Below, piece by piece: positions 46,596 through 59,082 of a stretch of DNA of 64,000 bases. The notes below the pieces were generated by a model that searched no databases, had not been told where the DNA came from, and worked only from the letters and a program-made list of their open reading frames with translations. This stretch comes from Agrostemma githago (Eukaryota > Streptophyta > Magnoliopsida > Caryophyllales > Caryophyllaceae): positions 45,679,511 through 45,743,510 of the forward strand of contig OY288239.1 in assembly GCA_958450325.1 (NCBI GenBank), given 5' to 3'. A program made the translations under genes and the position numbers. Position 1 is the stretch's first letter. Each line of letters opens with the position of its first letter.

Positions 46596-46968
46596 AGGTC
46601 ACGATATTTTGGGTAGACTAGCTTAATTCTAGCGACCGCAGGTTAAGTTTAGTTCTAAAGTTTGTAGAAGTACCGACCGGACCTACATCTTAGACAGTTC
46701 GATTATTGACCTGTTAGTTAACTCCTTAACCCGACTGATATTCATTGTGAACCTGAGACTCTAGACTTCTTTATTATTGATTTTGCCTTATAGTAATTAG
46801 TTTCTAGCCTATTAAACAAACAGAAAAACAGTGACCTGTAGTCTTAAGTCTAGACCTTAGAGAAAGTATTTAAGTCCCGTCTCCTTGTGGTTTGACCTCT
46901 ACTTCACTATCTACATTAGTTAGTGGACCATAGGGTATCTTTGATTAGGGATACGACTACCCCTGTCA
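46596..46968 (+). mobile_element. Athila element C, 3' end of 5' LTR
   Basis: Ends CCCCTGTCA immediately upstream of the Athila primer site. Only 373 bp of the LTR remain to the right of the chromovirus-type LTR. Its last 90 bp resemble the end of the LTR at 29109-30745. Confidence 0.65.
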
Positions 46969-46973
46969 AATTT

Positions 46974-46991
46974 TGGTGCCGTTGTCGGGGA
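46974..46991 (+). other. Primer binding site, tRNA-Asp type
   Basis: TGGTGCCGTTGTCGGGGA, one or two changes from the complement of the tRNA-Asp 3' end used by Athila elements. Confidence 0.85.
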
Positions 46992-47221
46992 GACGGTGTT
47001 ATTTAATTGCTTGTTTTGTGTTTTAGGGTTTTGATTACCTTGTCTCGAGGAACTTCAGTTCCTTGAGACCGTTTCTCACATTTTTCCTGTAGTTTCCTTG
47101 TATGCCCAGGTCCTCTTGAATCTCAGGCTACGTACCACCATACGATCCTGAACCAGAGAGAACTCTCCGCGGTTCTAGGAAATTCTACAAGGAGATTTCT
47201 GAGACAGAAAGATCAGAATCA

Positions 47222-48249
47222 GTGGAACATTCGGACGACGAGCACATATCCGAATCGCTGTCCTTTGAAGAAGATAATTCCATTACTGCCCCCGAGACAC
47301 CGCTAGTCAAGATGCCTCCCAAACTTGCTAGCCATTCCGAGCCGGAGCAAAGTGCCTTACCGAAACCATTGAAGAGGCCCACAACCACTACTGGGACATT
47401 TGAGATTCGCCCCGCCTTTATCACATTGGTGGAGCGAAATCAATTTGGTGAGGTCCCGATGAAGACCCGGTAAAGCACATGAAGCTCTACACCGACTATT
47501 GCTCTACTATTCCACTCCCCGCAGGAGTGACACAAGAAGAAGTGATGGAGATGCTATTCATGTTCTCCCTATGCGATACCGCAAGAAACTGGATCGTGGA
47601 TCTAGACCGAGTAGCTGAGAGAATCACAGACTGGAACTCCCTAGCCTTAGCTTTCTACAAGCATTACTACACGCCGCAGAAGACTAATATGTTGAGGAGT
47701 CAGATTACTAACTTCCGACAAACATCTCACGAGAATATCTACAAGGCATGGGTAAGGTTTAAAAAGCTAGTCAAGGAGTGCCCGCATCACGGTTTCGAGG
47801 TATGGTTTTTGTGCAATCAATTTTATAATGGTTTATATGACGATTGCCGAGCTACGCTCGATTCTGCAGCTAATAGCATGTTTCAAAACAACGTTGATGA
47901 TGATAAAGCATGGAAGCTAGTTGAAGATATGGCAAATCATCAATCACATTGGGGAAATCCACGGGGAAACACCCGAGGTAATAGTGGTGACTCCGAGTCA
48001 TCAAATGCCATAGTTAGCCACCTAGCCGCTTTAACTAAGCGACTTGATTCTATGGAGCTTGCTAGGACCCAACAACAACAACGAGGTATGAACCAAGTGA
48101 ATGCAATGTCTGAGGTAGTTTGTGAGAATTGTGGGAATACGGGTCATTATGCACAAGGGTTTGCAAGTTTAGAAACGACAAATGCTTTCCAATCCATGAG
48201 ACCACACCTCCCATACACGAACCAACCGGGCTATGACAAGTCCTTGTAG
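47222..48249 (+). pseudogene. Athila gag, frameshifted
   Basis: The first frame (47222-47473) ends with FEIRPAFITLVERNQFG, typical of Athila gag. A one-base frameshift near 47455 moves the rest into the frame from 47479, which has NWIVDLDRV, FYKHYYTPQKT, FYNGLYDD and a degenerate zinc knuckle CENCGNTGHYAQGF in which the final Cys is lost. Gag would form the particle and bind RNA. The frameshift and broken knuckle show decay. Confidence 0.9.
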
Positions 48250-48267
48250 TCTTATAGGAGCCAGAAC

Positions 48268-48857
48268 GTGCTTAACCCACCACCACCCGGTGGTAACAAA
48301 ACCGTCCCTTATGTAGCACCCCATAAGCGACCCTCCCAAAACCATAACAATAACCGACAACAATTCCAAGGAGGGCAACAACAAAATTGGGGTAACCAAC
48401 AATGGGGTAACCAACAATGGGGAAACCAACAATGGGGAAACCAGCCTTGGGGTAACCAACAAGGGTGGGGAAACCAACAACAATTCCAACCGATCCTACA
48501 AAACCAAACCCAAGCTCAAGCTCCAACCAACACCGAGTATGCGGAGATCAAGGCATTATTGATGCAAGGTATTCAAGCTCACCGAAAGCAAGAAACCCAG
48601 ATTAACCAAATACTTGCCCATAACAAGATCCTAGATACCAAGTTGCCCAACTTGCCGCCCAAAAGCAAGCTAGGCCACCGGGTACTCTACCTCCTCAAGG
48701 CGAATAAGCGCACGAGCAAGCCAATGCGATAACATTGAGAAGCGGAACTCATTATGACGGTCCGAAAATGCCCGAGGAGTATGTAGTGGTTGATGAAACC
48801 GAGTTGGAGAAGCAAGAGCTCGCCGAAGAAGCATTGAGTTGGCCACGGATTGAGGCT
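48268..48857 (+). repeat. Gag tail with WGNQQ tandem repeat
   Basis: After the gag stop a further frame encodes about five WGNQQ units (48390-48475, 15-bp DNA repeat of GGTAACCAACAATGG type), then a Gln-rich stretch. It joins the palindrome array to the right. Confidence 0.7.
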
Positions 48858-49097
48858 ACTCGATCGAGTAACACCACATCACTCGATCGAGTAGACCCCC
48901 TAAAATCCGGGAGAGAGCAATCAAGTAGTCCACTCGACCGAGTCATGCCAGACTCGATCGAGTTGGAGGTCACTCGATCGAGTAGACCCTCCAAAATCGA
49001 ACAGAAGCTCTTCAACGATACCACTTGATCGAGTGCCTCCAGGTGACTCGATCGAGTATGATGTCACTCGACCGAGTCAGCCCGGACTCGATCGAGT
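48858..49097. repeat. Nine ACTCGATCGAGT dyads in coding sequence
   Basis: Words start at 48858, 48881, 48932, 48952, 48972, 49023, 49046, 49066 and 49086. Six are the perfect 12-bp palindrome; 48932 and 49066 are ACTCGACCGAGT and 49023 is ACTTGATCGAGT. Spacings are 23, 51, 20, 20, 51, 23, 20, 20. The words encode TRSS, LDRV or DSIE depending on frame, and all three frames occur. The region lies between gag and protease. Confidence 0.88.
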
Positions 49098-49870
49098 GAA
49101 GCCCATAACGCCTAATTCAGCTGTCGTTCTTCCGCCGTCTTCGTCAAAGGATGGAAAATCCTCTCAAGCATCCTCGTCTCAAGTCAAGGAGCCTGCAATT
49201 TCGATAATGCTTCCATTTCCCCACCGACAACGTAAGACAAAGCTTGATCAACAGTTCGGTAAGTTTACGGAAGTCGTTAAGAATCTGCAGGTAAGTGTTC
49301 CTTTTACTGATTTAATCACTCAAGTTCCTGCTTACGCAAAATTTATGAAAGAAATACTAACTCGTAAGCGGTCTTTTAGTGAAACTGAGACAGTTGCTTT
49401 CACAGAGGAATGCAGCACGCTACTACAAAGTCGAACTCCGCCCAAGCTCAAGGATCCAGGGAGTTTTTCTATCCCTTGTACTATAAGGACATTAGCCATT
49501 GATAAAGCCATGTGTGATCTAGGAGCTAGCGTCAGTGTCATGCCATATTCTATTTGTTAGAAATTGAATATGGGCGTCTTAAAATGTACTAATATGAATC
49601 TGCAGATGGCTGATAGATCGGTCAAATATCCTTTGGGTATCTTATAGGATGTTCCGGTCCGAGTAGGGAAATTCTTCATTCCCGTTGACTTTGTAGTCTT
49701 AGACATGGCTGAGGATGTCATAATTCCCATCATCCTTGGTCGCCCTTTCTTCCACACGGCAAGGGCGATCATTGATGTCAAAAATGGGAAGTTCACACTC
49801 TCCGTAGGAGATGACACTGTGACTTTTAGTCTCGATCAAGCTCTTAAGAAGCCCATGATAGAAGAGTCCA
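49098..49870 (+). pseudogene. Athila aspartic protease
   Basis: DLGASVSVMPYS gives the DxGAS active site (Asp codon 49516-49518) and IILGRPFF the second conserved block (about 49726). Stops at 49558 and 49648 separate the two halves. The enzyme would process gag-pol. No function expected. Confidence 0.85.
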
Positions 49871-51144
49871 GCTATAGTATAGATGTCATTGATTTGGAAA
49901 TTGAAAACTATATTGACGATTATCTTGGCAGGGACCCTTTGGAGAAATTGCTGACATCCGGCGATGATGATGCCGAGAAGAGATCATGGAGCGCGGAAGT
50001 GGATGAGCTAGAACGCATGCTAAACGGGAAGGAGAGCGCTACTGAAAAGGTATACAGTTTTGGCACCCCTAAAAAAGAGATCGAGGTAAGTAAAACTGAA
50101 CTAAAACCCCTCCCCTCTAATCTGAAATATGCATTCCTAGATGATAAGGGTCTAAACCCCGTAATTGTCAACGCAGCACTCACAGGTAGCCAACTTTCGG
50201 AGTTATTAGTCATCTTACGACGACATAAGAAGGCTATTGGGTACAACATTGATGACTTACATGGCATTAGTCTCGAATTTCGCATGCATCGCATTCATTT
50301 AGAGGGAGACCATAGATCTTCTATTCAGGGACAACGTAGGTTGAACCCGAACATGCAGGATGTGATCAGAAGGAGGTCATGAAACTCCTTGATGCTGGCA
50401 TCGTCTATCCGATTTCCGACTTTAAATGGGTTAGTCCAGTCCAAGTTGTCCCTAAGAAGGGAGGGACCACGGTTAGCACGAACGAGAAGAATGAGCTTAG
50501 TTCTACTCGATTAGTGACTGGATGGAGGATGTGCATTGATTACCGTAAGGTAAACGTAGCTACAAAGAAAGACCATTTCCCACTCCTCTTCATTGACCAG
50601 ATGCTAGAGCGTCTTGCCTGCCATAAGTACTTTTGCTACTTAGACGGCTACTCGGGATTCTTTGAAATCCCAATTCACCTTGACGACCAGGAGAAAACAT
50701 CATTCACCTGTCCCTACGGCACCTTTGCATACCGAAGGATGCCATTTGGCTTTTGTAATGCCCCGGCCACTTTTTCAACGTTGTATGATGTCCATATTTT
50801 TGGACCTTAACGAGTCTGTCATGGAAGTCTTCATGGATGACTTCAGTGTATATGGCCCTGATCATAATGCATGTTTACTTAACCTTTCATGGGTCTTACA
50901 ACGTTGTGAGGAGACCAATTTGATCTTAAACTGGGAGAAATGTCACTTCATGGTGACCGAGGGAGTTGTTATGGGTCATTTACTGTCCGAACGTGGCATC
51001 CAAGTGGATAAAGCGAAAGTCGAGGTGATTGAGCAATTACCATACCCCGTTAATGTTAAGGGTGTGCGGAGTTTTCTTGGTCACGCGGGTTTTTACCGCC
51101 GTTTCATCCAAGATTTCTCCAAGGTTGTCAAACCTCTGACTTAG
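49871..51144 (+). pseudogene. Athila reverse transcriptase
   Basis: Motifs in order: WVSPVQVVPKKGG, MCIDYRKVN, YLDGYSGFF, TSFTCPYGTFAYRRMPFG, then a one-base insertion near 50770, then VFMDDFSVYG (FMDD at 50830-50841, a YxDD variant) and GHLLSERGIQVDKAK. A further frame break lies at about 50380. Both catalytic Asp of the FMDD box are present, but the frame breaks inactivate it. Confidence 0.92.
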
Positions 51145-51650
51145 CTGCTCCTCAAAGATGCCCCGTTCGCATTTACTGACGAGTGTGCTCAAGCCTTTGA
51201 AAGGATTAAGAAAGCTCTTATTTCCACACCGATTATCCAATCGTCCGATTGGGAGTTGCCTTTCGAGGTTATGTGCGACGCTAGCGATTACGCTATAGGA
51301 GCTGTATTGGGTCAAAGGAAGGACAAAGCTCTACATGCGAATCTATTATGCTAGTCGAACGTTAGATATGGCGCAGATTAATTTTGCCACCACGGAGAAG
51401 GAGTTATTGGCCATTATCTATGCTCCAGACAAGTTTCGAGCTTATCTCGTAGGCTCGAAAGAGATAGTGTATACAGATCACGCAGCTTTGAAGTACCTTC
51501 TAGCGAAGAAGGATGACAAACCGAGACTTATTAGATGGATCCTATTATTGCAAGAATTCGATTTGGAGATCCGTGATAAGTCCGGGGCCGAGAATGTCGT
51601 AGCCGATCACCTATTCCGGCTAAGATATGATGGTGGGGATCTTTCCCCAA
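51145..51650 (+). pseudogene. Athila RNase H
   Basis: A stop at 51142 precedes LLLKDAPFAF. FEVMCDASDYAIGAVLGQ is the RNase H start, with a frame break near 51330, then YYASRTLD, TEKELLAI, YTDHAALKYL and NVVADHL. Part of the same decayed pol. Confidence 0.88.
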
Positions 51651-52312
51651 TTGACGATTTGTTCCCGGATGATCATTTGCTCGCTATTACCATGGATACT
51701 CCATGGTTCGATGATTATGCTAACTTCCTAGTTGGAGGTACTCTACCTTCCGACCTTCAGTATCAACAGAAGAAGAGATTCTTACATGATGTGAAGCGAT
51801 ATTTTTGGGACGACTCATATCTTTTTCGAGAAGGTGCAGATGGTCTATTTAGGAGGTGCATTCCCAAGAGTCAGGCACATTCTATCCTCACTAGATGTCA
51901 CTCCTCCCCTTATGGTGGACATCACGGTCCTTTGAAGACTTTCGCGAAGGTAACACAATCGGGCTTTTATTGGCCCACTATTCTAAAAGATGCCACCACT
52001 TTTATCCGTTTTTGCGATGTATGCCAACGAACAAGAAATATTTCTCGACGACACGAAATTCCTCAAACCGGGATTCTTGAAGTAGAATTATTTGATGTTT
52101 GGGGTATCGATTAACAAGGACCGTTCCCTTCTTCTTATGGGAATCGGTATATTTTGGTTGCCGTAGATTATGTTTCAAAGTGGGTGGAAGCCATCGCTTA
52201 ACCTACTAATGATGCTAACATGGTGATCCGACTCTTCAAGAAGACCATATTTCCTCATTTTGGGGTCCCACGAGCTATTATTAGTGATGGCGGTTCACAC
52301 TTTCATGAACAC
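51651..52312 (+). pseudogene. Athila integrase, cut by an LTR
   Basis: The zinc-binding part is visible (CHSSPYGGHHG, then CDVCQR). A stop at 52112 lies next to the first catalytic Asp region (FDVWGID); a second stop at 52199 follows KWVEAIA. The block ending VPRAIISDGGSHF carries the second Asp. The Tat LTR starts at 52313 just after it, so the catalytic Glu and C-terminal part are absent from this side. Confidence 0.9.
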
Positions 52313-54891
52313 TGTAGACACCCACATTTTGACCGCCAGGTGTCTATAGTAGTTCCCGCCAAACACCCGATGATGATAGGACGTAAACGTGCTTTGATAG
52401 ACTCGGATATGGGCTTGTAATCATGGACATTTGGTTTAGACATTTTAAGGAGTACAAATTTCATAAAACCAACCTCAATTTCAGGCCCAGTGGGTCGTTT
52501 CGAGTCAAATAACACTAATTTGGGTCGAAACCGTCACCAGGGGTAAAACCGTCTTTTTGCGACCGAGTCAAAACCCGGTCAAAATTATTCCCCGAGGCTT
52601 GCGGACCAACCGTGATAATTCACGTGTCCAGCTCGGACCATAACTCCACAAAAATCAGCCATACGAAAATAATAAACAATTCCGTTTAAGATAGAATTCG
52701 ATCTCGAGTAGGAATTCTATCCGGAAACCGATTCAGACATTGACCGAGTACCAAATACTCGGCCAATACACCCTCAAACCAGCCGGTTTTTCTCTCTTTC
52801 TTCCCTCACAAGAAAACGGAATCCTCGTTCTCCTCAGCTTCTTACTCAAGCGGTAATTCTAGCTCGAATAGGAATCCTATTCAAAAACCGATTCGAACAC
52901 TTGACCGAGTGCAAAATACTCGGCCAAAACATTACAAAACAGCCGTGTTTCCCTTTCTTCTTGGCCAAGAAAGCGGAATTCTTATTTCCCTCGAACTCCT
53001 ACATTCCCTATCCTAAGCGGTATTCAAACTCTCCTAAACCAAGGCCGGGAACTCCCTATAAATGGGACCTCCCGTCCAACATAATAAACATCGAACATAC
53101 ATCAAAAAATACCGAAAAATCACAAATCTTCAGCAGCCAAAAACGACATCCAAAATCCCGACGTAATCCTGAAATAATTCCAAAAACCTGACGAAACCGA
53201 TCCCGTCCGAACCGGCCGAATCCACGCCCCGCACATACACACAAAAACACTCCAAAAACCGACACCTTAACTCACCCGCATTATCTCGACGCTCCCGTGC
53301 CTAAGCCACCGTCCGACGAGCCTTATACCGAGAACACAAAGCATGTAGGTTGAGGGTGTAAACCAAACCCGATTCTTCTTCCTTTCTCCCTCTCTCTTAC
53401 GTTTTTTTTTTCTTTTTTTTATTTTCGTCGGTCGTTTCATATTTTAATATGGGTCGTTCAACGCATATATTTTTCTAATATCAATATTACTTAAAAAAAC
53501 TATTTTTTATCGAACATTCTTAAAATATGATATCGATCCTATATAATCGAATATCGTATCAAAAGGAATTATATTAAGATTTCGACGATTTCATTATATT
53601 TTTTCTTCGTTCAAAATCCTTTTTACCACTTTTCGTCCAAAAATAAACTTTTTTTCTCATTTTTCGTTCAAAAGCAAACTTTTTTCCAAAACCTTTTCTA
53701 AAGTCATTCCGACTATTTGATATCGATTTCATAATCGAATATCGAATATGACGAATATCGAAAACATGGATCGAATACAAGTTAATTCATAATTTATATA
53801 CGATTCATCAAAAATAATAATTTTCGAACAAAGTCCAAAGGCCGGATAGCTCACGGTCCGGACCTTTTTGTACGGTTTTCGTTCGTTTTATTTTTTTTTC
53901 TTTTTCTCGATCAATTTCTAAATTTATTTTCAAAACTATTCCGAATATTTGACATTGATTCCGTAATCAATTAACAAATATGACGAATATCAAGAATATC
54001 AAGTCGAGTACGAATTATGCGATATTCGTACGCGATTTAATCAAAAATTTTCCGAAAACCGTCATCGAAATCAGGCCGCCATGCGACCCGGCCACGTCTC
54101 GGCCGAGCCGCACGGCTCACGGCCCAAACACGTTTTTTTCGTTTTTTTATTCTTTTTCGAACTCCGTTTTTTTATACAAAACCGTGTTTTAACAATATTT
54201 TTCAGATTCCAATTAATTTTTATTTTCTCGATTTTATATTTCTTTCTTATATTATTATTTCAATCGTTACTAACTCGTTTTCTCGTGTTTATAGCAAATG
54301 TTTCTCATATTCTTTTTTTTCGTTTTATTAGACTAAAACGGACTCACATGCTAAAAATAACTTTGACGTTATTAGATTAACATGCATTAAACGACTTAGC
54401 AACCCGTTTATTTATTTTTCCTCACATGTCTTAGGAAGATAATCTTTGCATATCATTTCATCGTCGAACTAACATGTGTACGTAAAAAACGAACGATATC
54501 CTAGTAAAGGCCGCTAAGTGCGGGCGGGGTTGGGTGTTCTCGCTGAACTTCCCAACACGTACCCTCACCCCTTACTCAGAACCGTGGTTTCCGGATGTCC
54601 GAATCCATTGGCAACGAGAGTCATTCAATATACGATTAACCGCCCAGTCGGTATCGATATCGATATGCTAAGGGACGAACCCAATAAACTCTGACATCGG
54701 AAATGGGCCAGGCTTTAAGTATGGCCCACTACGACATAGAGTGGGTTCGAATGGTTCCGAATAACCATAAAATTCGGTGGCGACTCCTACTTCGATTTAA
54801 AATTCTATTCGATCCATCTCATATGGAAATTCTATCGCCTCCCCAAAACCCGCGCTTCGCCGCGTCGGGGTGGACCTATGTCATGTCCACA
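52313..54891 (+). mobile_element. Tat/Ogre-type element A, 5' LTR
   Basis: Runs TGTAGACACCC to GTCCACA, 2579 bp. A TATAAAT at 53057 is a plausible promoter. It resembles the LTR at 55083 in order and in many blocks but is clearly diverged. It inserted in the Athila integrase; 5 bp to the left are AACAC. Short frames here are not genes. Confidence 0.9.
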
Positions 54892-54894
54892 ATT

Positions 54895-54912
54895 TGGCGA
54901 CTCCGCTGGGGA
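54895..54912 (+). other. Primer binding site, tRNA-Arg
   Basis: TGGCGACTCCGCTGGGGA three bases after the LTR end, complementary to the 3' end of plant tRNA-Arg plus CCA, as in Tat/Ogre elements. Confidence 0.9.
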
Positions 54913-55082
54913 TTAACTGATGTGTCACTTACCATCGGCATCCTCCGGGTGAGACTCGAAAAGAAATCGTTCGATTAGTAATGTACACATTTTAGTTCAA
55001 TGGTTCATGCATAACCCCGTTCTATCCCGGGCCGGTTACTTGTGACCGACGTCCCACTATACCACGGTGCATTCCCACTTGG
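54913..55082 (+). mobile_element. Element A leader, interrupted
   Basis: About 170 bp of leader similar to 57431-57590 of element B. Element B inserted at 55083; the rest of element A should resume after element B, beyond the window. Confidence 0.8.
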
Positions 55083-57409
55083 TGTAGACACCCGCATTTT
55101 GACTGCCAGGTGTCTATGGCAGTTTCCAAAAAACACCCGATGATGATCGGACGCTAACGTGCTTCTATGCGCTCGGATACGGGCTCAAATCCATTAATCG
55201 CTGGCTAACACACTTACAGAGTACAAATCTCACAAAATCAACCTCGAATCCAGGCCCAGCGGACCGTTCCGAGCCAAACAAGACTAATTTGGGCCAAAAC
55301 CGACACCGGAATTAAAACCGACTTTTTGCGATTGGGTCAACCCTGGTCAAGGTCGTTTCCGAGACATACAAAACAACCATTCACAACATCAAAAGTCCAA
55401 CTCAAGAAGCAAAACCAACAGTCCATCTTCAGACGGGCCATCAGGTCAAGTCCGTCAAGGTAAAACCCTAGACACCAAAGTGCATGACCATGCCTATATA
55501 AACACCCCCATGCAACACACTTTCACACATTGAAAAAAAACCCTAGAGCAACCCTACACACACATACAACATCTATTACAAACCCTAATCAAACCCTAGC
55601 AATTCCACACTAGCAAAAAAAAAACCTAAACCTAGTTTTAGGAATCAATCCCGAGCCACCATAACTTAACCTCCATAAAACCTCGAAGACTCTTGTGTTA
55701 AAGCCACGGTTACGAGATCGATCCGAGACAAGAACATGTAGGTTGAGGGTGTCAAAACCCCGTTCTCTCCTTCTTCTCTTCCTCTCGTCATCTTCTTCGC
55801 TTTTTCTTACTTTTTTATTTTTATTTTTTTCCTTTATTGCATCATAATATCGATAATACTAATACAAAACATTAAAATACTTATCGATTTGTGTCGAATA
55901 AGAGGGGTATCGGAATAAGGAAACACGAATATACAAGTGTACTGCACACAGCGTTGACGGTCGCTTGTTCCAATACCCCGATTATTTGATTATTGAGATA
56001 AGTTAACTTAAACAATATTTTTTTATTTCGTTTGCATCATTATCATTAGTCGTATATTTACATTATTTTTCAAAAACAAGCATTATATTTAATAAGGGTC
56101 GAAACCCGTTGATGCGGATCCGACATCAAACAATTCGCAAGAATTAATTATGATGTCGGGATGCGGAGGGAATCAAGTCGAGTTTTTTTAATTAAAGTAT
56201 CGATCTATTAGATTCGATACCAATTCCATAATTGGATGTCGAATCTAATGATTTAGTCAAATAAATTAATTAACACGATTTTCGTTGATGCTAATATAGA
56301 TGTCCTCTAATTCAATTGAATTAATCACGACATTAATAAACGCGGAGAAAATTTATATCGTGCTAGTTAATTTAAAACGACTTATATTATTTTTTTTATT
56401 TTTTCACTCTAGTATTCCATATCGATTCCATAATCGGATATGGGATATAACGAGCATCAAAATCAAAATCGAGTATAAATTATTCCAAGTATTTAATATC
56501 GATTTCATAATCGAATATTGAATACGACGAATATCGAAAATATTAAGTCGAGTGCAAATTACGCAATATTTGTACGCGATTTAATAAAATCATCAATTTT
56601 CCGAAGAAAACAATTTCGCTCTTTTTTTATTATTATTCTTCGAACATCATTTTTTTAGACAAAACATTTTTTTTTAGATCTCGATATATTTTTCCTTGAC
56701 CTCGGTCAACACGTGTTAATCCATCACGTGACCTACTATTCTTTCCAAAATCATGCATTCATCACATCTATATCTTTATTCAATTTATTACTCGTTACAT
56801 CGTTACTAACGGTTTGATTGTTTCTTTTGTCGATTTTTGTCGTTTATTTTATTTTACTAAAATGAACCCACATGCTAAAATTCCACTTTGACGTAGAATT
56901 AATTGCATTAAATCGACATAGAAACCCTTTTCAATTCCATTCACATGTTTAGGGAAAATAATCTTTGCATATCTTTTTCCCGTTCAATTAACGCGCGTAT
57001 TGGAAAGTCATTCGAATTCTTAGTAGAGGCCGCTAATGTGCGGGCGGGGTTGGGTGTCCTTTGTGGGCTTCCCAACACGTACCCTCACCCCTTACTCAGA
57101 ACCTCGGTTTCCGGATGCCCGAAACCGTTGGCGCACGAGAGTCATTCAATACACAATATCCGATAATGTCGGTATTGGTATCAAATGCAAAGGGACGAGC
57201 CCAATAAACTCTGACATCGGAAATGGGCCGTATTTTGTATACGGACCACTACGACATAGAGTGGGCTCGAATGGTTCCGAATAACCACAAAATTCGGTGG
57301 CGACTCCACATAGACCTAAATTTCAATTCGATCCGTTTCATATGGAGATTCATTCGCCTACCCAAACCCGCGCGTGGCCGCGTCGGGGTGGACCTATGTC
57401 ATGTCCACA
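55083..57409 (+). repeat. Element B 5' LTR, 2327 bp
   Basis: Runs TGTAGACACCC to GTCCACA. I compared several stretches with 62549 onward (offset 7466) and found no difference. Contains a TATA box at 55495. Confidence 0.93.
55495..55502 (+). promoter_or_regulatory. TATA box of element B LTR
   Basis: TATATAAA followed by ACACCCCCATGC-type leader sequence about 410 bp into the LTR; repeated at 62961 in the 3' LTR. Confidence 0.7.
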
Positions 57410-57412
57410 ATT

Positions 57413-57430
57413 TGGCGACTCCGCTGGGGA
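57413..57430 (+). other. Primer binding site, tRNA-Arg
   Basis: TGGCGACTCCGCTGGGGA, identical to the site of element A, three bases after the LTR. Confidence 0.92.
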
Positions 57431-59082
57431 TTAACTGATGCGTGACTTACCATCGGCATCCTCAGGGTGAGACTCGAATAGAAATCGTTTGACAAATACA
57501 ATACGCGTTTTAGTTCTACGGTTCATGCATAACCCATATTTTCCCGGGCCGGTACTCGCGACCGACGTCCCACTATACCATTGATGTACTCCAACATGGA
57601 TATGTCAAAAGGTGTCCATAGTCGATTCGAGTGGGTTTCGCGGCATGTTCTAAGCTCAATTCGACTTAGAGAGTCCGTCCCGATCAACGTCTAGACTATG
57701 TACACTGGTATAGACCCTTTTAGACCGACCGAGACTTAGTGTAAAGCATACATGCTGTCGTCATAATGCTTACGTGACTATGTGCTACTTGGTTTCCGTG
57801 TCGTTTTCAAAAACCGTCATTTCAAAAAATGCATCTTTCCAAAAATATTGAACTTTCAAAAACTCGGAAGGCTGCCGAAATTTAGGACTTATGATTTGAC
57901 TCAAAACAAGCCTATTTTCTAGCCGGCATGCCGCCCATTTCAAAATTCGAACTTCCGATCCACCATTCGATTTTCGAATTTTCAAAAATTCAATTTCAAT
58001 TTTCAAATCTTCGAGATGCCGTTTTCGATTTTCAAATCTTCGGGATCTTATCTTCAATTTTCAAATCGTTGGAAATTCCTTTCTTCCGACACTCAAATTT
58101 TCAATTTTCAAGATATCCAATTTCAAAACCCGGGACGTATACCGAATTTAGGACTTATGATTTTACTCAAAACATCCTATTTTTAGCCGGTATTCAGCCC
58201 ATTTCAAAACTCAAAAATATTTTCGAACTTTCAAATTTGAGGCCCGATACACTTTCCGATTTTCTCGAAAAGTCGGGCCTTTCCCCAAGTTTTCTCGGGT
58301 TTTCCAAAATAATCCATTTTCAAAACCTTACTCTTCTTAGGACTTCCCGTATTTAGCAGTGTCGGGTCATGCCGTAAGTCGTCAAGGTTTTTTTTAGCGT
58401 CGAAACTCCGGCGATCTTACATCACGAGTTTCTTCCCTATCCCAGTCCGCCTTATTAGACTAAGGCAAGGCCTACCTACGTAGGACATACTCCTACAAAG
58501 GAAGGCTCGTCTACACACTCGAGTCTAAAAGTTTGGGGATGTCTCACGTGAACCTTCCTTCGGACGGGACTCGGCCCACATAACCAAATCCTAAGGAAGG
58601 CCCACCTTTCGCAAGTCACCCGTCTAGGTGTCTTTTCCGAGTCAACCTTTTACAAGGCATAGCCCTATAACAAAAGGTTCACGGTCCTTACGTCTAAGGG
58701 TCACTCGTCCCACACTCGAGTCTTAACAAAATCTTCAATCCCACTCGGGATTACCCCTTAGCAGGGCGATCAATCACGGTTGCTCTAAGGGTCATGTCTT
58801 ACACGTGTCTCACATAACCCACTTTCGAGTCACTCAGATGCCACACCATCTGAGTCCCTAGCCTCACTTGGGGGCTATTCTCCGACGGAATGACTAATCA
58901 CAGTCACTCCGAGAATCGTACCCTACACATTTGTCTTAGGGGAGTATAACCCGAGTCAAACTGAGGTCGTCCCTCCTCTTACATTATTTCCCATGCCTTG
59001 GTGAGTTTGAGTTCCGAAGCAACCTCTCTGATTACGTGGTGCTCTTACAGACAGGCCACCCGCAACCCGATATCAACGCAAG
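57431..59082 (+). other. Element B leader, tandemly duplicated part
   Basis: Non-coding leader. A unit beginning at TTTAGGACTTATGATT recurs with a 266-bp period (57881 and 58147) and is full of TTTTCAAATC and TTCGAAATT-type words. The later part (58480-59000) holds C-rich blocks ending in ACTCCGAGAATCG. The frame at 57928-58356 follows from this repeat composition and is not called a gene. Confidence 0.6.

Noticed and set aside
48169..48526. Minus-strand repeats of Val/Gly/Leu residues opposite gag
   Set aside because: Shadow of the WGNQQ DNA repeat on the plus strand.
48858..49097. CRISPR-like appearance of the short palindrome array
   Set aside because: Words are 12 bp, spacers 8-39 bp and themselves repeated, it lies in retrotransposon coding sequence, and the genome is a plant.
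54895..54912. Fragment of a tRNA-Arg gene
   Set aside because: It is the primer binding site just inside an LTR; only 18 bp match.
57928..58356. 142-residue Phe/Ser-rich open frame
   Set aside because: It follows a 266-bp tandem duplication of TTTTCAAATC-type words in a leader; no domain.
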